Origin: Sphingomonas sp. LHG3406-1
GTDB lineage: Bacteria > Pseudomonadota > Alphaproteobacteria > Sphingomonadales > Sphingomonadaceae
Direction of reading: 5' to 3'
Assembly: GCF_029637485.1 (NCBI RefSeq)
Contig: NZ_CP069128.1
Location: forward strand, 186,001-250,000
Length of the DNA stretch: 64,000 nucleotides
Below are positions 50,454 through 58,965 of the stretch, one piece after another (the first letter of the stretch is position 1; every line of letters starts with the position of its first letter). Under the pieces are notes generated by a model. The model was not told where the DNA came from, made no database searches, and saw only the letters and a program-made list of their open reading frames with translations. Position numbers and translations under genes: made by a program.

Positions 50454-51254
50454 ATGGCTTCCGCGGCGCCGAACAACGGCCTTCCGATGCTCTACAACCA
50501 GCTGGAGCCGATCAGCAGCCAGCAGCATGGTTCGCTGAAGGTCCGCGGGCTGCAGTCCCTGCCGGCGCTGGCCAGCGTCCATGCCGTTCCGCTGACGGTT
50601 GACGAGTTTGCGCTGGCGCAGCGCCATTACCCGATCATCTTCTCGGCCGGCGAGGAGTCGGTGCCGCTGGCGCTGATGGGCCTGAACGAGGGCGTGAACA
50701 CCTTCGTCGACGCCGAAGGCAAGCCGATCGAGAACAATGTCTACATGCCGGCCTATCTCCGCCGCTATCCGTTCCTGCTGGCCCGGCTTGTCGAGGGCAG
50801 CGACGAGCTGTCGCTGTGCGTCGACCCGACCGCCGGCGCGATCGGTGAGTATGAGGACGGTCAGCCCCTGTTCGAGGACGGCCAGCCGAGCGAGGCGACC
50901 AAGGCCGTGCTGCAGTTCTGCGAGCAGTTCGAGGAAGCCGGCCAACGCACCGGCATGTTCATGGCCGAGCTCAAGAAGACCGGCCTGCTGATGGACGGCG
51001 AAGTCGCCATCCAGCCGGAAGGCGCCGATCAGCCCTTCGTTTATCGTGGCTTCCAGATGGTCGACGAGGAGAAGCTGCGCGAGCTTCGCGGCGACGAGCT
51101 GCGCAAGATGAACCAGAACGGTCTCCTGCCGCTCATCTATGCCCACCTGTTCAGCCTGTCGCAGACCCGCGAGATCTTTGCTCGGCAGGTCGCCCAGGGC
51201 AAGGGGCCGCTCCCGGCTCCGAACGGCGCCGCGCCGCAGCCGGTCGAGGCGTGA
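50454..51254 (+). CDS. SapC family protein
   Basis: A 266-residue protein of the SapC family, named after a surface-array gene neighbour in Campylobacter; molecular role unknown. Conserved blocks are ASVHAVPLTVDEFALAQRHY, PIIFSAGEESVPLALMGLNE, NVYMPAYLRRYPFLLARL and GFQMVDEEKLRELRGDELRK. No signal peptide. AGGAGA precedes the ATG by eight bases. It is monocistronic, ending at a strong terminator. In sphingomonads SapC genes often lie near TonB receptor/tryptophan halogenase sets, but none is here. Confidence 0.9.
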   Translation: MASAAPNNGLPMLYNQLEPISSQQHGSLKVRGLQSLPALASVHAVPLTVDEFALAQRHYPIIFSAGEESVPLALMGLNEGVNTFVDAEGKPIENNVYMPAYLRRYPFLLARLVEGSDELSLCVDPTAGAIGEYEDGQPLFEDGQPSEATKAVLQFCEQFEEAGQRTGMFMAELKKTGLLMDGEVAIQPEGADQPFVYRGFQMVDEEKLRELRGDELRKMNQNGLLPLIYAHLFSLSQTREIFARQVAQGKGPLPAPNGAAPQPVEA

Positions 51255-51363
51255 TCCCGGCGCGGCGGATCGAGGGCTCTCCTCGCTTGCCGCGCGGTCC
51301 TTTACCTCCCACCTTGTAAAGGCACCGGGCCCGTTCGGCCTGGATGCGTTCCCCTTGAACTGA

Positions 51364-51393
51364 CCCCTGGCGATTGCTCGCCGGGGGTTTTTT
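51364..51393 (+). terminator. Rho-independent terminator after sapC
   Basis: CCCCTGGCGA at 51364-51373, loop TTGC, TCGCCGGGGG at 51378-51387 (one G-U pair), then TTTTTT. It is about 110 bases after the sapC stop; the 51255-51363 stretch holds no gene. It also abuts the end of the convergent amidohydrolase gene. Confidence 0.85.
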
Positions 51394-52293
51394 CTATTCG
51401 GCGGCGAGCGGCAGACCACTTCGGTCGAGCAGGGCCTCGCCGAGCGTCCGGGCGATCGCCTCGACCAGCCGGGCCGACCGGTCGAAGCCCTCGCCGGGCG
51501 CCATGCCGCCAGCATCGAGATAGCAGCGGCGGTCGAGCTCCAGCTGCAGCGCATGGATGCCGCGATCGGGAGCGCCATGAGCAGCGACGATATGGCCGCC
51601 TGCATAGGGGTCGTTGGCGGCTGCCCGGAAGCCCGCTTCTTCCGCCGTCCGCCGCGCGACGTCGGTGACAAAGGGCGCCGCGCTCCGGCCATGGCGATCG
51701 CCGAGGACCAGCTCGGCCTGACCCGCCCGCCACGGCATGGAATGGCAATCGAGCAGCAGTACCTCGGCGTGGCGCTTCTGAAGTTCGGCCAGCTGGTCTG
51801 CGAGAAGCTGGTGGTAGGGCCGCCAGACGCCAGCCAAGCGGGCTTCAAGCTCCGCCGGCCCGATCCGCCGCCGCCACAGTTCGCCGCTCCCCGCCAGCCG
51901 CCCCGGCACCAGGCCAAGCCCGGCACGAACCCGCCAGCCGTCATGGCCGGCGCCAGGCGGCAGGGCGATGACACTGGGATCGAGTTCGTCCTCAGCGCGG
52001 TTGCAGTCGATGGCGGCGCGTGGTGCGTCGGCGATGACGCAGGTCAGGCCGAGTGCCTGCGCCCGCCACACCAGTCGGTCGACCAGCGGGTCCTCAAGCG
52101 GATGGAGGCTCGCCTGTCCGCGCCGGCTGAGGCGCAGCAGCCAGTCGGGATAATTGCGCCCGGCATGCGGAACCGACAGCAGGATGGGGAGTCGTCCACT
52201 GCCTGGAACCAGGCGTGGCGGAGGCAGTGAACCGACGTCGGACGAGCGAAAGGGCAAGGGACTGACTGCCAGCTGTGTATCGTTTCGGTTCAA
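51394..52293 (-). CDS. N-formylglutamate amidohydrolase family protein
   Basis: A 299-residue zinc hydrolase related to HutG, which releases formate from N-formylglutamate. Motifs: ILLSVPHAGRNYPDWLL, FIADAPRAAIDCNRAEDELD-like block, VLLLDCHSMPW, and NDPYAGGHIVAAHGAPDRGI. The first codon is TTG at 52293 without a visible SD, and about 35 N-terminal residues precede the domain, so the true start may be further in. No hut genes are nearby; in alphaproteobacteria this gene is often next to cpdR, as here. An EcfG-like GGAAC-N17-CGTT on the same strand overlaps the start. Confidence 0.9.
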   Translation of the reverse strand: MNRNDTQLAVSPLPFRSSDVGSLPPPRLVPGSGRLPILLSVPHAGRNYPDWLLRLSRRGQASLHPLEDPLVDRLVWRAQALGLTCVIADAPRAAIDCNRAEDELDPSVIALPPGAGHDGWRVRAGLGLVPGRLAGSGELWRRRIGPAELEARLAGVWRPYHQLLADQLAELQKRHAEVLLLDCHSMPWRAGQAELVLGDRHGRSAAPFVTDVARRTAEEAGFRAAANDPYAGGHIVAAHGAPDRGIHALQLELDRRCYLDAGGMAPGEGFDRSARLVEAIARTLGEALLDRSGLPLAAE

Positions 52294-52360
52294 CGTGGAG
52301 CAGAGAAAGCCCGTTCCGCCTAGAATATCTTAAAGCTTCGGCGCATAAGGACGTCCGCTC

Positions 52361-52738
52361 ATGATCAAGATCCTCCTGGCCGAAGATGATAGCTCGATGC
52401 GCGAATACCTCGCGCGGGCACTGGAACGCGTCGGCTATTCGGTCAAGGCCGTCGGCTGCGGAACGGAGGCCATGCCCCTGCTCGAAGCCGAGAGCTTCGA
52501 CCTGCTGCTGACCGACATCGTCATGCCGGAAATGGACGGGATCGAACTGGCTCAGAAGGCCGGCGTGATCGATCCTTCGATCCGGGTCATGTTCATTACC
52601 GGCTTCGCCGCCGTGGCGCTGCAGAGTGGCCGTGCGGCACCGGAAGCCAAGATGCTGAGCAAGCCGTTCCACCTCAAGGATCTGGTCGCCGAAGTCGACC
52701 GGATGTTCCAGACCGAGGACGCACACGGGCGGCTTTAG
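52361..52738 (+). CDS. cpdR: Response regulator CpdR
   Basis: A 125-residue single-domain response regulator. In Caulobacter, unphosphorylated CpdR primes ClpXP to destroy cell-cycle factors. Phospho-acceptor Asp52 in LLLTDIVMPEMDGIEL, acidic pocket AEDDSSMREYL, switch Thr in MFITGFAAVAL and Lys in KMLSKPFHLKDLV; the FITGFAAVAL and KPFHLKDLV runs are CpdR-specific. There is no output domain. It pairs, in function, with the alphaproteobacterial CckA-ChpT relay, which is not in the window. Confidence 0.94.
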   Translation: MIKILLAEDDSSMREYLARALERVGYSVKAVGCGTEAMPLLEAESFDLLLTDIVMPEMDGIELAQKAGVIDPSIRVMFITGFAAVALQSGRAAPEAKMLSKPFHLKDLVAEVDRMFQTEDAHGRL

Positions 52739-52754
52739 GCGGCCCCTGCATGCC

Positions 52755-52780
52755 GGAACCCATACCGCACCCGTTCCGTT
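52755..52780 (+). promoter_or_regulatory. EcfG-type promoter of the M48 protease gene
   Basis: GGAAC at 52755-52759, a 17-base spacer and CGTT at 52777-52780. An exact consensus match, with an expected start near 52787 and a leader of about 33 bases before the ATG at 52820. Spacing and position fit a functional general-stress promoter. Confidence 0.7.
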
Positions 52781-52819
52781 CAGGATGGCGATAAGCAACC
52801 ATCCTTACGGACATCCATC

Positions 52820-54283
52820 ATGCGCAAGACCCTTCTTCTTATGAGCGCCGCCGCGGTCGTCGCGACCCCTGCCGCGCTTTCCGCCCAGTCGGGCTACCGC
52901 AACCTCAGCAGCCGCTACGTGCAGGAAGCGCAGCGTCAGCACCCCCAGGTAATCGAGGAGTTCGGCGGTGCCGAGACCGGTGCGCGCGGCGCCTATGTCG
53001 AAAGCATCGGCCGCCGGGTTGCCACTTACTCCGGCGTCAATCCGGGCGCCTACCGCTTCACCACGCTGAACTCGGCGGTGGAGAATGCCTTCGCCGTTCC
53101 CGGCGGCTACATCTACATCACCCGGCAGCTGATGGGCCTGATGAACGACGAGGCGGAGCTTGCCTTCGTGCTCGGCCACGAGACCGGCCATATCGCCGCC
53201 AACCATGCGCAGGCACGCCAGGCGGCTTCACAGCGCAACGCCATCGGCGGCATTCTCGGCACGATTCTCGGCTCGGTGATCGGCGGCGGCTTCGGCAATG
53301 TCATCGGTCAGCTCGCCCAGACCGGTTCGCAGCTCAACACGCTGAGCTTCAGCCGCAACCAGGAATATGATGCCGACCGGCTCGGCATCAGCTATCTGGC
53401 GCGGGCCGGGTACGATCCGGCAGCCTCCTCCACCATGCTCGCGGCGCTCGGCCGGGCGACGGCCCTCCAGGCGCGAGTGCAGGGCCGCGACAGTCGCTCG
53501 ACGCCGGAATGGGCGACCACGCACCCCAACAGCGCCAATCGCGTCGCTCAGGCATCGCAAATGGCGCGCCAGACCGGACGCGCCGGCACCGGCCTTCGCA
53601 ACCGCGACCAGTTCCTCAACCAGCTCGATGGCGTGTTCGTCGACGACGATCCTGCGCAGGGCGTGATCGAGGGGCGCACCTTCGTCCACCCCGACCTGCG
53701 GCTCGCCTTCACCGTGCCGACCGGCTACCTGATGCAGAACAGCACCGACGCCGTGTCCATCCAGGGATCGGCCGGCCAGGCGCAGTTCCGTGGCGGCCGG
53801 TTTTCAGGCAGCCTCCAGACGTACATCCAGCAGCGGATCCAGCAGCTGACCGGCGGCCGCACCCAGATCCAGGTGATCGAGAACAACCGGACCCAGATCA
53901 ACGGCCTTCCGGTCGAATATGTCGTCGCGCGAGCGCAGACCTCCAGCGGCATCGTCGACGTCAGCGTCTTTGCCTACGCCTTCGACCAGAACACCGCCTA
54001 CGACTTCACCATGCTGACGCGGGGTGGGCAGGGAGTTGGCCCATTCGGCTCGATGGTCAACTCGCTGCGCCGCATCAGCGCGCAGGAAGCCACCTCGATT
54101 CGGCCGCGGGTGATCGACATCTACACGGTCCGGCCCGGTGATACTGTTCAGAGCCTGGCGAGCAGGATGGCTTATTCGAACTTCCAGGCCGATCGCTTCC
54201 TGTCGCTGAACGGCCTTGCCGCCAATGCGCGGCTGGTGCCCGGACAGCGGGTGAAGCTGGTCGTCTACGGCCAGCGCCGCTAG
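52820..54283 (+). CDS. Periplasmic M48 family metalloprotease with C-terminal LysM-like domain
   Basis: A 487-residue exported zinc protease. Signal MRKTLLLMSAAAVVATPAAL then SAQ. The HExxH site is His120-Glu121 in LGHETGHIAANH with His124, and the third ligand Glu182 lies in NQEYDADRLG. A Gly-rich loop (GGILGTILGSVIGGGFGNVI) follows the active site, as in BepA. The region from about residue 270 is a separate beta-rich domain, and the end (IYTVRPGDTVQSLASRMAYS to LVPGQRVKLVVYG) is a LysM-like peptidoglycan-binding unit. It lies behind an EcfG-type promoter, in line with envelope quality control under stress. Confidence 0.93.
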   Translation: MRKTLLLMSAAAVVATPAALSAQSGYRNLSSRYVQEAQRQHPQVIEEFGGAETGARGAYVESIGRRVATYSGVNPGAYRFTTLNSAVENAFAVPGGYIYITRQLMGLMNDEAELAFVLGHETGHIAANHAQARQAASQRNAIGGILGTILGSVIGGGFGNVIGQLAQTGSQLNTLSFSRNQEYDADRLGISYLARAGYDPAASSTMLAALGRATALQARVQGRDSRSTPEWATTHPNSANRVAQASQMARQTGRAGTGLRNRDQFLNQLDGVFVDDDPAQGVIEGRTFVHPDLRLAFTVPTGYLMQNSTDAVSIQGSAGQAQFRGGRFSGSLQTYIQQRIQQLTGGRTQIQVIENNRTQINGLPVEYVVARAQTSSGIVDVSVFAYAFDQNTAYDFTMLTRGGQGVGPFGSMVNSLRRISAQEATSIRPRVIDIYTVRPGDTVQSLASRMAYSNFQADRFLSLNGLAANARLVPGQRVKLVVYGQRR

Positions 54284-54356
54284 CCGAGCGCCGGCGTCCA
54301 TTCCGGCTTCGGTCACGGGCTACAATAGGGTCGGCGTTCCGCCAGGAGCGCCGGCC

Positions 54357-54545
54357 TTACTTGTTCATCGCCTTTTCGACCTTGTTGCCGATCCCGCCCC
54401 ACATGCCGTTGCTGCCGCCACCCATGGCGCTGAAGCCACTGATGCAGGCGACGGAGATAAGCGCCGCGATGAGTCCATATTCGATCGCCGTTGCGCCCCG
54501 TTCGTCGGCGCGCAACATGCGCAACATCGTTCGGATAGCCGTCAC
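54357..54545 (-). CDS. Flp-type pilin
   Basis: A 62-residue Flp/Fap pilin precursor. GTG at 54545, with AGGAGGG upstream, gives MTAIRTMLRMLRADERG; the prepilin peptidase site lies before ATAIEYGLIAALISVACISG, with the conserved Glu five residues into the mature chain, followed by a short helix to NKVEKAMNK. Such pilins need the Tad export machine; no tad or cpa gene is in the window, so this is an orphan. Confidence 0.9.
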   Translation of the reverse strand: MTAIRTMLRMLRADERGATAIEYGLIAALISVACISGFSAMGGGSNGMWGGIGNKVEKAMNK

Positions 54546-54631
54546 GCCACCCTCCTCTGGTCCACGTCCACGCCGACACTGGTAATTACGCACAGTTAAC
54601 GAACCTTTCGCCGCAAAAGCTTTCGACGCGG

Positions 54632-55381
54632 TTAAGGACGATTATTCCCGACCGGGCTCCACGCACCATAGTGGAGCAGTTCGATCCGTTCCTCGGTCGC
54701 TCCCTTGTCGGCCAGTGCAGCGAAGGCTGCCGTTGCCGCGGCAAGCTGCGCCCGCTTGAGCCCGGCGCGCGGGCGGGCGGCGAGCATGTTGGTCCCGGCA
54801 TGGTCCCTCAGGTCGGCCACAAGCTTGCCGAACGACCGATAGCGCAGCCGCAGCCGCTCGATGTCGACGACCGGATCGGCAAGCCCCGCGGCGCCGAGCA
54901 GCCCGGCAAAGGCGCCGGGCTCGACCATCGGATGCGCCCGCGCCGCGAAGACACCTTCCGCTTCGCCCGCCGCATGGATGGCCGCCCGCAGCGCCGGCAG
55001 GCTCTGGCCCCCGACGATCGCGCCCGCCAGCAGCCCCCCCGGGGCAAGGCGTGAGGCGATGATCCGCAGCAGCAGCGGAAGTTCGTCGCGCGCGTCCAGC
55101 TCTCCCATCACCAGGATGAGGTCGAGCGAGCCTTCCTCCTCGGCAGCAAGGCCGTCGACCGTATCGGCGTAGCGCACGTCCCCGGCCACGCCTGACAGTC
55201 GCGCATGAAGCGCCGGCGGACAGCCGGTGACCAGCGCTTGCACGAATCGCCGCTGCACCGGTGCCAGCCGCTCGAGCCAGTCCTCGACGATCCGCTCGGC
55301 GAGGAACGGGCGCGGCGTTCGGGAAAGGGCGCGGCGGCGACGCTGCTCCCGCGCGGCGGCATCGAACAAGGGATCGGCCAT
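54632..55381 (-). CDS. SAM-dependent methyltransferase, NDUFAF5-like
   Basis: A 249-residue methyltransferase-like protein. It starts FDAAAREQRRRRALSRTPR, the basic family start (xRRRA near the N-terminus), and ends LHYGAWSP. The Rossmann core is weak: glycine-rich motif I is not obvious, but LDLILVMGELDARDELPLLL and GGLLAGAIVGGQSLPALR fit motifs IV to VI. Mitochondrial NDUFAF5 hydroxylates an arginine of complex I; whether this does is unknown. It is divergent from comF, its common neighbour in alphaproteobacteria. Confidence 0.85.
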   Translation of the reverse strand: MADPLFDAAAREQRRRRALSRTPRPFLAERIVEDWLERLAPVQRRFVQALVTGCPPALHARLSGVAGDVRYADTVDGLAAEEEGSLDLILVMGELDARDELPLLLRIIASRLAPGGLLAGAIVGGQSLPALRAAIHAAGEAEGVFAARAHPMVEPGAFAGLLGAAGLADPVVDIERLRLRYRSFGKLVADLRDHAGTNMLAARPRAGLKRAQLAAATAAFAALADKGATEERIELLHYGAWSPVGNNRP

Positions 55382-55421
55382 GCCCCCTTGTGGTTACGCC
55401 CCGCTGGAGGGACAAGGGGGG

Positions 55422-56147
55422 ATGAGTGCGATTGCCCCAGGCGGCGTTAGTGCCGTGGGACTCGCTGGCATTCGCTGGCTGCTCGACTTCGCGCTTCCGC
55501 CGCGCTGCCCTGGTTGCGGCGAGATCACCGAGGCCGTCGACCTTTTCTGCACTGCCTGCTGGGGCAAGCTCGAGTTCGCGACCGGCGGCTGTGATCGCTG
55601 CGGACTTCCGCTGAAGCCGGGCGAGTTGCAGGTCTGCACCTCCTGCGAAGTCAGCCCGGGACCGCTCGACCGGGTGCGCGCCGCGCTCATCTATGGTGAC
55701 GTGCCGCGTACCATCGCCACGCATCTCAAATATGGCCGCAAGATCGCGCTGGCGCGAACCATGGCCGGCTTGATGAAGCGGCCGCTTGCCGACTTGTCGC
55801 AAGACGCCCTGCTGGTGCCGGTGCCGCTGCATCGCTGGCGGCTGTGGAGCCGCGGCTTCAACCAGTCGCTGCTGATCGCGAGGGCCCTTGGCCGGCCGCT
55901 CGATCCCGACCTCCTCCGACGCACTCGCGCCACCCCCCGACTCAAGGGGATGAGCCCTGCCGAACGGCGGCGAACGGTGAAGGGCGTCTTCGCCCTCCGC
56001 AACGGGGCGTCGGTGAAGGCTCGGGACGTGATCCTCGTCGACGATGTCATGACCACCGGCGCCACCGCCGAGGCCTGCGCGAGGTTGCTCCGCAAGGCCG
56101 GTGCCCGGAGGGTCGAGCTGCTCGCCTTCGCCCGCGTGGTCCGCTGA
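55422..56147 (+). CDS. comF: ComF family phosphoribosyltransferase-like protein
   Basis: A 241-residue ComF. The N-terminal zinc finger uses four Cys pairs or singles (PPRCPGCGEITE, LFCTACWGKL, CDRCGLPL and CTSCEVSP), followed by AALIYGDVPRTIATHLKYG. The phosphoribosyltransferase loop is VILVDDVMTTGATAEACAR. In competent bacteria ComF helps DNA uptake or processing; in most others its role is open. Start ATG at 55422 after AAGGGGGG. The frame is longer but overlaps the divergent gene. Confidence 0.92.
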   Translation: MSAIAPGGVSAVGLAGIRWLLDFALPPRCPGCGEITEAVDLFCTACWGKLEFATGGCDRCGLPLKPGELQVCTSCEVSPGPLDRVRAALIYGDVPRTIATHLKYGRKIALARTMAGLMKRPLADLSQDALLVPVPLHRWRLWSRGFNQSLLIARALGRPLDPDLLRRTRATPRLKGMSPAERRRTVKGVFALRNGASVKARDVILVDDVMTTGATAEACARLLRKAGARRVELLAFARVVR

Positions 56148-56211
56148 CACTGGCGTTACGCGCCGCGCCATCTATCTAGGGCTGAAACCTCGATCGAAAG
56201 GAGGGACGCCC

Positions 56212-56466
56212 GTGGCGACCGTCGAAATGTACCTGAAGACCACCTGCCCCTATTGCATTCGCGCGAGCGAGCTGCTGCGCGGCAAGGGCATTACGCCGAC
56301 CACCTACAATCTCGACGCCGGCGGACCCAAGCGCGACGAAATGATCGAGCGTTGCGGTCGCATGACCGTGCCGCAGATCTTCATCGACGGGCGTCACGTC
56401 GGCGGCTGTGACGATCTGTTCGCGCTCGAGCGCGAAGGCCGGCTGGACCCGCTGCTCGCCGCATGA
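56212..56466 (+). CDS. grxC: Glutaredoxin 3
   Basis: An 84-residue glutaredoxin: KTTCPYCIRASELLRGKGI with the dithiol CPYC (Cys12, Cys15), TVPQIFIDG with cis-Pro and HVGGCDDL for glutathione. Start GTG at 56212 with AAAGGAGG eight bases upstream. It can donate electrons to ArsC-type reductases (arsC is 8 kb away) and to ribonucleotide reductase. Its TGA overlaps the next ATG by four bases (ATGA). Confidence 0.95.
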   Translation: MATVEMYLKTTCPYCIRASELLRGKGITPTTYNLDAGGPKRDEMIERCGRMTVPQIFIDGRHVGGCDDLFALEREGRLDPLLAA

Positions 56467-57290
56467 GCCGGATCGCGCTCCTCCAGGCGCAGACGGGCGT
56501 CGATCCGGCCCGCAACGCCGCGGCGCTTGTGGATGCCGCAGGTCAGGCCAGGGCCGGCGGCGCGGCCATGCTGTTCACGCCCGAAATGAGCGGTCTCCTC
56601 GATCGCGACCGCGAGCGGGCTTCGGGCCATTACCGCAGCCAGGAGGATGATCCGGTCCTCGCCGCCGTTCGCGATGCGGCGGCGCGCGAAGGGCTGTGGG
56701 TGCATGTCGGCAGCCTCGCGGTCAGAAGCGATGGTGGCAAGCTCGCCAACCGCGCCTTCGTCATCGATCCCGCCGGCGGCATCCGCGCGACCTACGACAA
56801 GCTCCACCTGTTCGATGTCGACCTGCCGACCGGCGAAAGCTGGCGGGAATCGGCCAGCTATGCGCCCGGCGAGCGCGCGGTGGTGGTCGAGGGCACTCCG
56901 GTCGGCAATCTCGGCCTCGCCATCTGCTACGACCTGCGTTTTCCCGCCCTGTTCGCGGCGCTGGCGGAAGCGGGGGCGGAGACGATCGCCGTTCCCGCCG
57001 CCTTTACCGTCCCGACCGGCCAAGCCCATTGGCAGGTGCTGCTCCGGGCCCGGGCAATCGAGGCCGGCCTGTTCGTCGTCGCGGCGGCGCAGGCAGGTCG
57101 GCACGAGGACGGGCGCGAAACCTATGGCCACAGCCTCGTCGCCGATCCCTGGGGCAAGCTGCTGCTGGAGATGGACGGTGCGCCGGGCCTTGCCTTTGCC
57201 GACGTCGAGCTGGAGGAGATCAGGCGCGTCCGCGGCCGAGTCCCGGCGCTTGACCACCGCCGTCCGATCCCGCCCGTCGAGCGGTGCTGA
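56463..57290 (+). CDS. Carbon-nitrogen hydrolase (nitrilase superfamily)
   Basis: A 275-residue amidase of the Nit1/Nit2-like branch. Catalytic triad: Glu in LFTPEMSGLLD, Lys in YDKLHLFDVDLP and Cys in LGLAICYDLRFP; the second Glu is near RESASYAPGE. Close relatives hydrolyse deaminated glutathione or omega-amides (repair), which would fit coupling with grxC. It starts inside the grxC stop. In many proteobacteria the pair comF-grxC-nitrilase is conserved. Confidence 0.92.
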   Translation: MSRIALLQAQTGVDPARNAAALVDAAGQARAGGAAMLFTPEMSGLLDRDRERASGHYRSQEDDPVLAAVRDAAAREGLWVHVGSLAVRSDGGKLANRAFVIDPAGGIRATYDKLHLFDVDLPTGESWRESASYAPGERAVVVEGTPVGNLGLAICYDLRFPALFAALAEAGAETIAVPAAFTVPTGQAHWQVLLRARAIEAGLFVVAAAQAGRHEDGRETYGHSLVADPWGKLLLEMDGAPGLAFADVELEEIRRVRGRVPALDHRRPIPPVERC

Positions 57291-57342
57291 CGCGAGCGCG
57301 CGTTGCCTTCCCGCATCCGCCTTGTGTAGAGGCATGCGCCAA

Positions 57343-57419
57343 GGCCCCGTAGCTCAGCAGGATAGAGCGGCAGATTCCTAATCTGTAGGCCACTGGTTCG
57401 AATCCAGTCGGGGTCACCA
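57343..57419 (+). tRNA. tRNA-Arg (anticodon CCT)
   Basis: A 77-base cloverleaf with encoded CCA. Acceptor GGCCCCG pairs with CGGGGTC (one G-U) then A and CCA at 57417-57419; D arm GCTC/GAGC; anticodon stem GCAGA/TCTGT with loop TTCCTAA, anticodon CCT, reading AGG; T arm ACTGG TTCGAAT CCAGT. AGG is rare in GC-rich genomes. It lies between the nitrilase gene and DUF6356. Confidence 0.95.
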
Positions 57420-57446
57420 TTTGCACCGGGCGACGAAGGGGCCGTG

Positions 57447-57689
57447 ATGCGACGACTGTTTACCGAGCATCCCACCAGCCTCGGCATGAGCTATGCGCAG
57501 CACGGGGCCGGCGCGGTCCTGATCGGGTGCCGGATGATCGGCGCCGGGGCCGCCTGCCTGGTCCATGCCGCCGTCCCCGGCCTGTTCACCGAGACCGCCG
57601 GTCGTACCGTCTCTGATCTCCACGACCATATGCTCAAGCGGCGCGCCGGCGCGCCCGATCCCCAGGCCTGGCCCGATTATGAGATCTGA
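57447..57689 (+). CDS. DUF6356 family protein
   Basis: An 80-residue protein beginning MRRLFTEHPTSLGMSYAQHG then AGAVLIGCRMIGAGAACLVH, a pattern I know from the sphingomonad DUF6356 family. One membrane helix at about residues 20-44, then a short soluble end VSDLHDHMLKRR. An in-frame GTG lies one codon before the ATG. It overlaps the next gene by 11 bases. Function unknown; it always sits at the membrane by prediction. Confidence 0.85.
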   Translation: MRRLFTEHPTSLGMSYAQHGAGAVLIGCRMIGAGAACLVHAAVPGLFTETAGRTVSDLHDHMLKRRAGAPDPQAWPDYEI

Positions 57690-58965
57690 CGCCGCCGTTC
57701 CGGTGGCGGTGGTCGGCGGGGGTTTCTCGGGCGTGATGACCGCGGTCCAGCTCGCCCGTCACGGCGTGCCGGTGCGCCTGTTCGACGGTGGCGAGCGGCC
57801 CGGCCGCGGGGTCGCCTATGGCACGCGCGACGAGCATCACCTGCTGAATGTCCCGGCAGCGAAGATGAGCGCCTTTCCGCACGATCCCGATCATTTCCGT
57901 GCCTGGGGCGAGCTGGACGCGGGCGAGTTCGCGCGACGCTGCGACTATGGCCGCTATCTCGACGATATCCGCGCCGAGCATCCGGGCGTGACGCTCGAGC
58001 CTATGTCCGTCGCCGCGATCGAGCGAGCGGGCGATGGCTACCTTATGCATCTTGCCGATGGCGGCAGTGTTGAAGCGGCCGGCGTGGTGCTGGCGCTCGG
58101 CAACGAGGCTCCGGCCATCCCGCGCGGATGGGAAGGCATCGACCTCCTCGCCAACCCCTGGAGCCCCGACGCGGCGGCGCGGCTACGCGAGGCGGCCGCC
58201 GGCAATGGCGACATCCTGCTGATCGGCACCGGCCTCACCATGGTCGATCTGGTGCTGAGCCTCACTGGCCTCGGCTTCGAAGGCCGGATGATCGCCGTCA
58301 GCCGGCGCGGCCTGCTCCCCCGCGCCCACGGCCCGGCCGAGCCGGCGCCGGTCTTGCTGGAGGACGTGCCCCAACGCGACCTGATGGCGCTGTGGCGCTG
58401 GCTGCGCAGGCGCAGCGCCGAAGTTGACTATCGCGCCGCCGTCGATTCGCTCCGTCCGCACACGGGCACGCTGTGGCAGTCGCTTTCCCTCGAGCAGCGC
58501 CGCCGCTTCCTCTGTCATGCGAGGCCATGGTGGGACGTCCATCGCCATCGCATCGCGCCTCAGGTCTCGGCGCAGCTCCGCGACCTGATCGCGGCGGGAC
58601 GGCTGGAGATCATCGCCGGACGCCTCGCCAGGGCTGATGGCGGCGAACTTCTCGTGTCGAAGCGAGGCGGGGGCGAGCGGCGGATCGCTCCCATGCTTGC
58701 GGTCAACTGCACCGGCCCGCTCGGCGACGTCCGGGCGAGCGCCAATCCCTTGCTCCGACAACTCCTCGCCGACGGCTTGGCCGGGCCCGATCCGCTCAAC
58801 CTCGGCCTGCAGGCCGATGAGCAAGACCGCGTCGGCGAGCATATGTGGGCGGTCGGCCCGCTGACCAAAGGCATGTATTGGGAGATGGTCGCCGTTCCCG
58901 ATATTCGCCACCAGGCCGAGCGCGTCGCCTTGGCCATCTCGAAGGAACTAGCAGCCCATGGCTGA
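57679..58965 (+). CDS. FAD/NAD(P)-binding protein
   Basis: A 428-residue flavoprotein of the FAD-NAD(P)-binding (NAD_binding_9-like) type. The dinucleotide-binding start is VAVVGGGFSGVMTAVQLARH and the second Rossmann motif GDILLIGTGLTMVDLVLSLT. HHLLNVPAAKMSAFPHDPDHF is the family's FAD loop, and NPLLRQLLADGLAGPDPLNL a late signature. Its substrate is not known; relatives include hydroxylases and lysine/ornithine monooxygenase-like proteins. The ATG at 57679 overlaps DUF6356; its stop overlaps folE by eight bases. Confidence 0.88.
   Translation: MRSDAAVPVAVVGGGFSGVMTAVQLARHGVPVRLFDGGERPGRGVAYGTRDEHHLLNVPAAKMSAFPHDPDHFRAWGELDAGEFARRCDYGRYLDDIRAEHPGVTLEPMSVAAIERAGDGYLMHLADGGSVEAAGVVLALGNEAPAIPRGWEGIDLLANPWSPDAAARLREAAAGNGDILLIGTGLTMVDLVLSLTGLGFEGRMIAVSRRGLLPRAHGPAEPAPVLLEDVPQRDLMALWRWLRRRSAEVDYRAAVDSLRPHTGTLWQSLSLEQRRRFLCHARPWWDVHRHRIAPQVSAQLRDLIAAGRLEIIAGRLARADGGELLVSKRGGGERRIAPMLAVNCTGPLGDVRASANPLLRQLLADGLAGPDPLNLGLQADEQDRVGEHMWAVGPLTKGMYWEMVAVPDIRHQAERVALAISKELAAHG

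Noticed and set aside
52292..52317. GGAAC-N17-CGTT on the minus strand at the start of the amidohydrolase gene
   Set aside because: The CGTT overlaps the first codon of the frame, so it would need a start further in. About one chance match is expected in a window this size. Left as a note, not a promoter feature.
57343..57419. tRNA gene as an integration site
   Set aside because: No integrase, no repeat of the tRNA 3' end elsewhere in the window, and flanking genes are ordinary chromosome.
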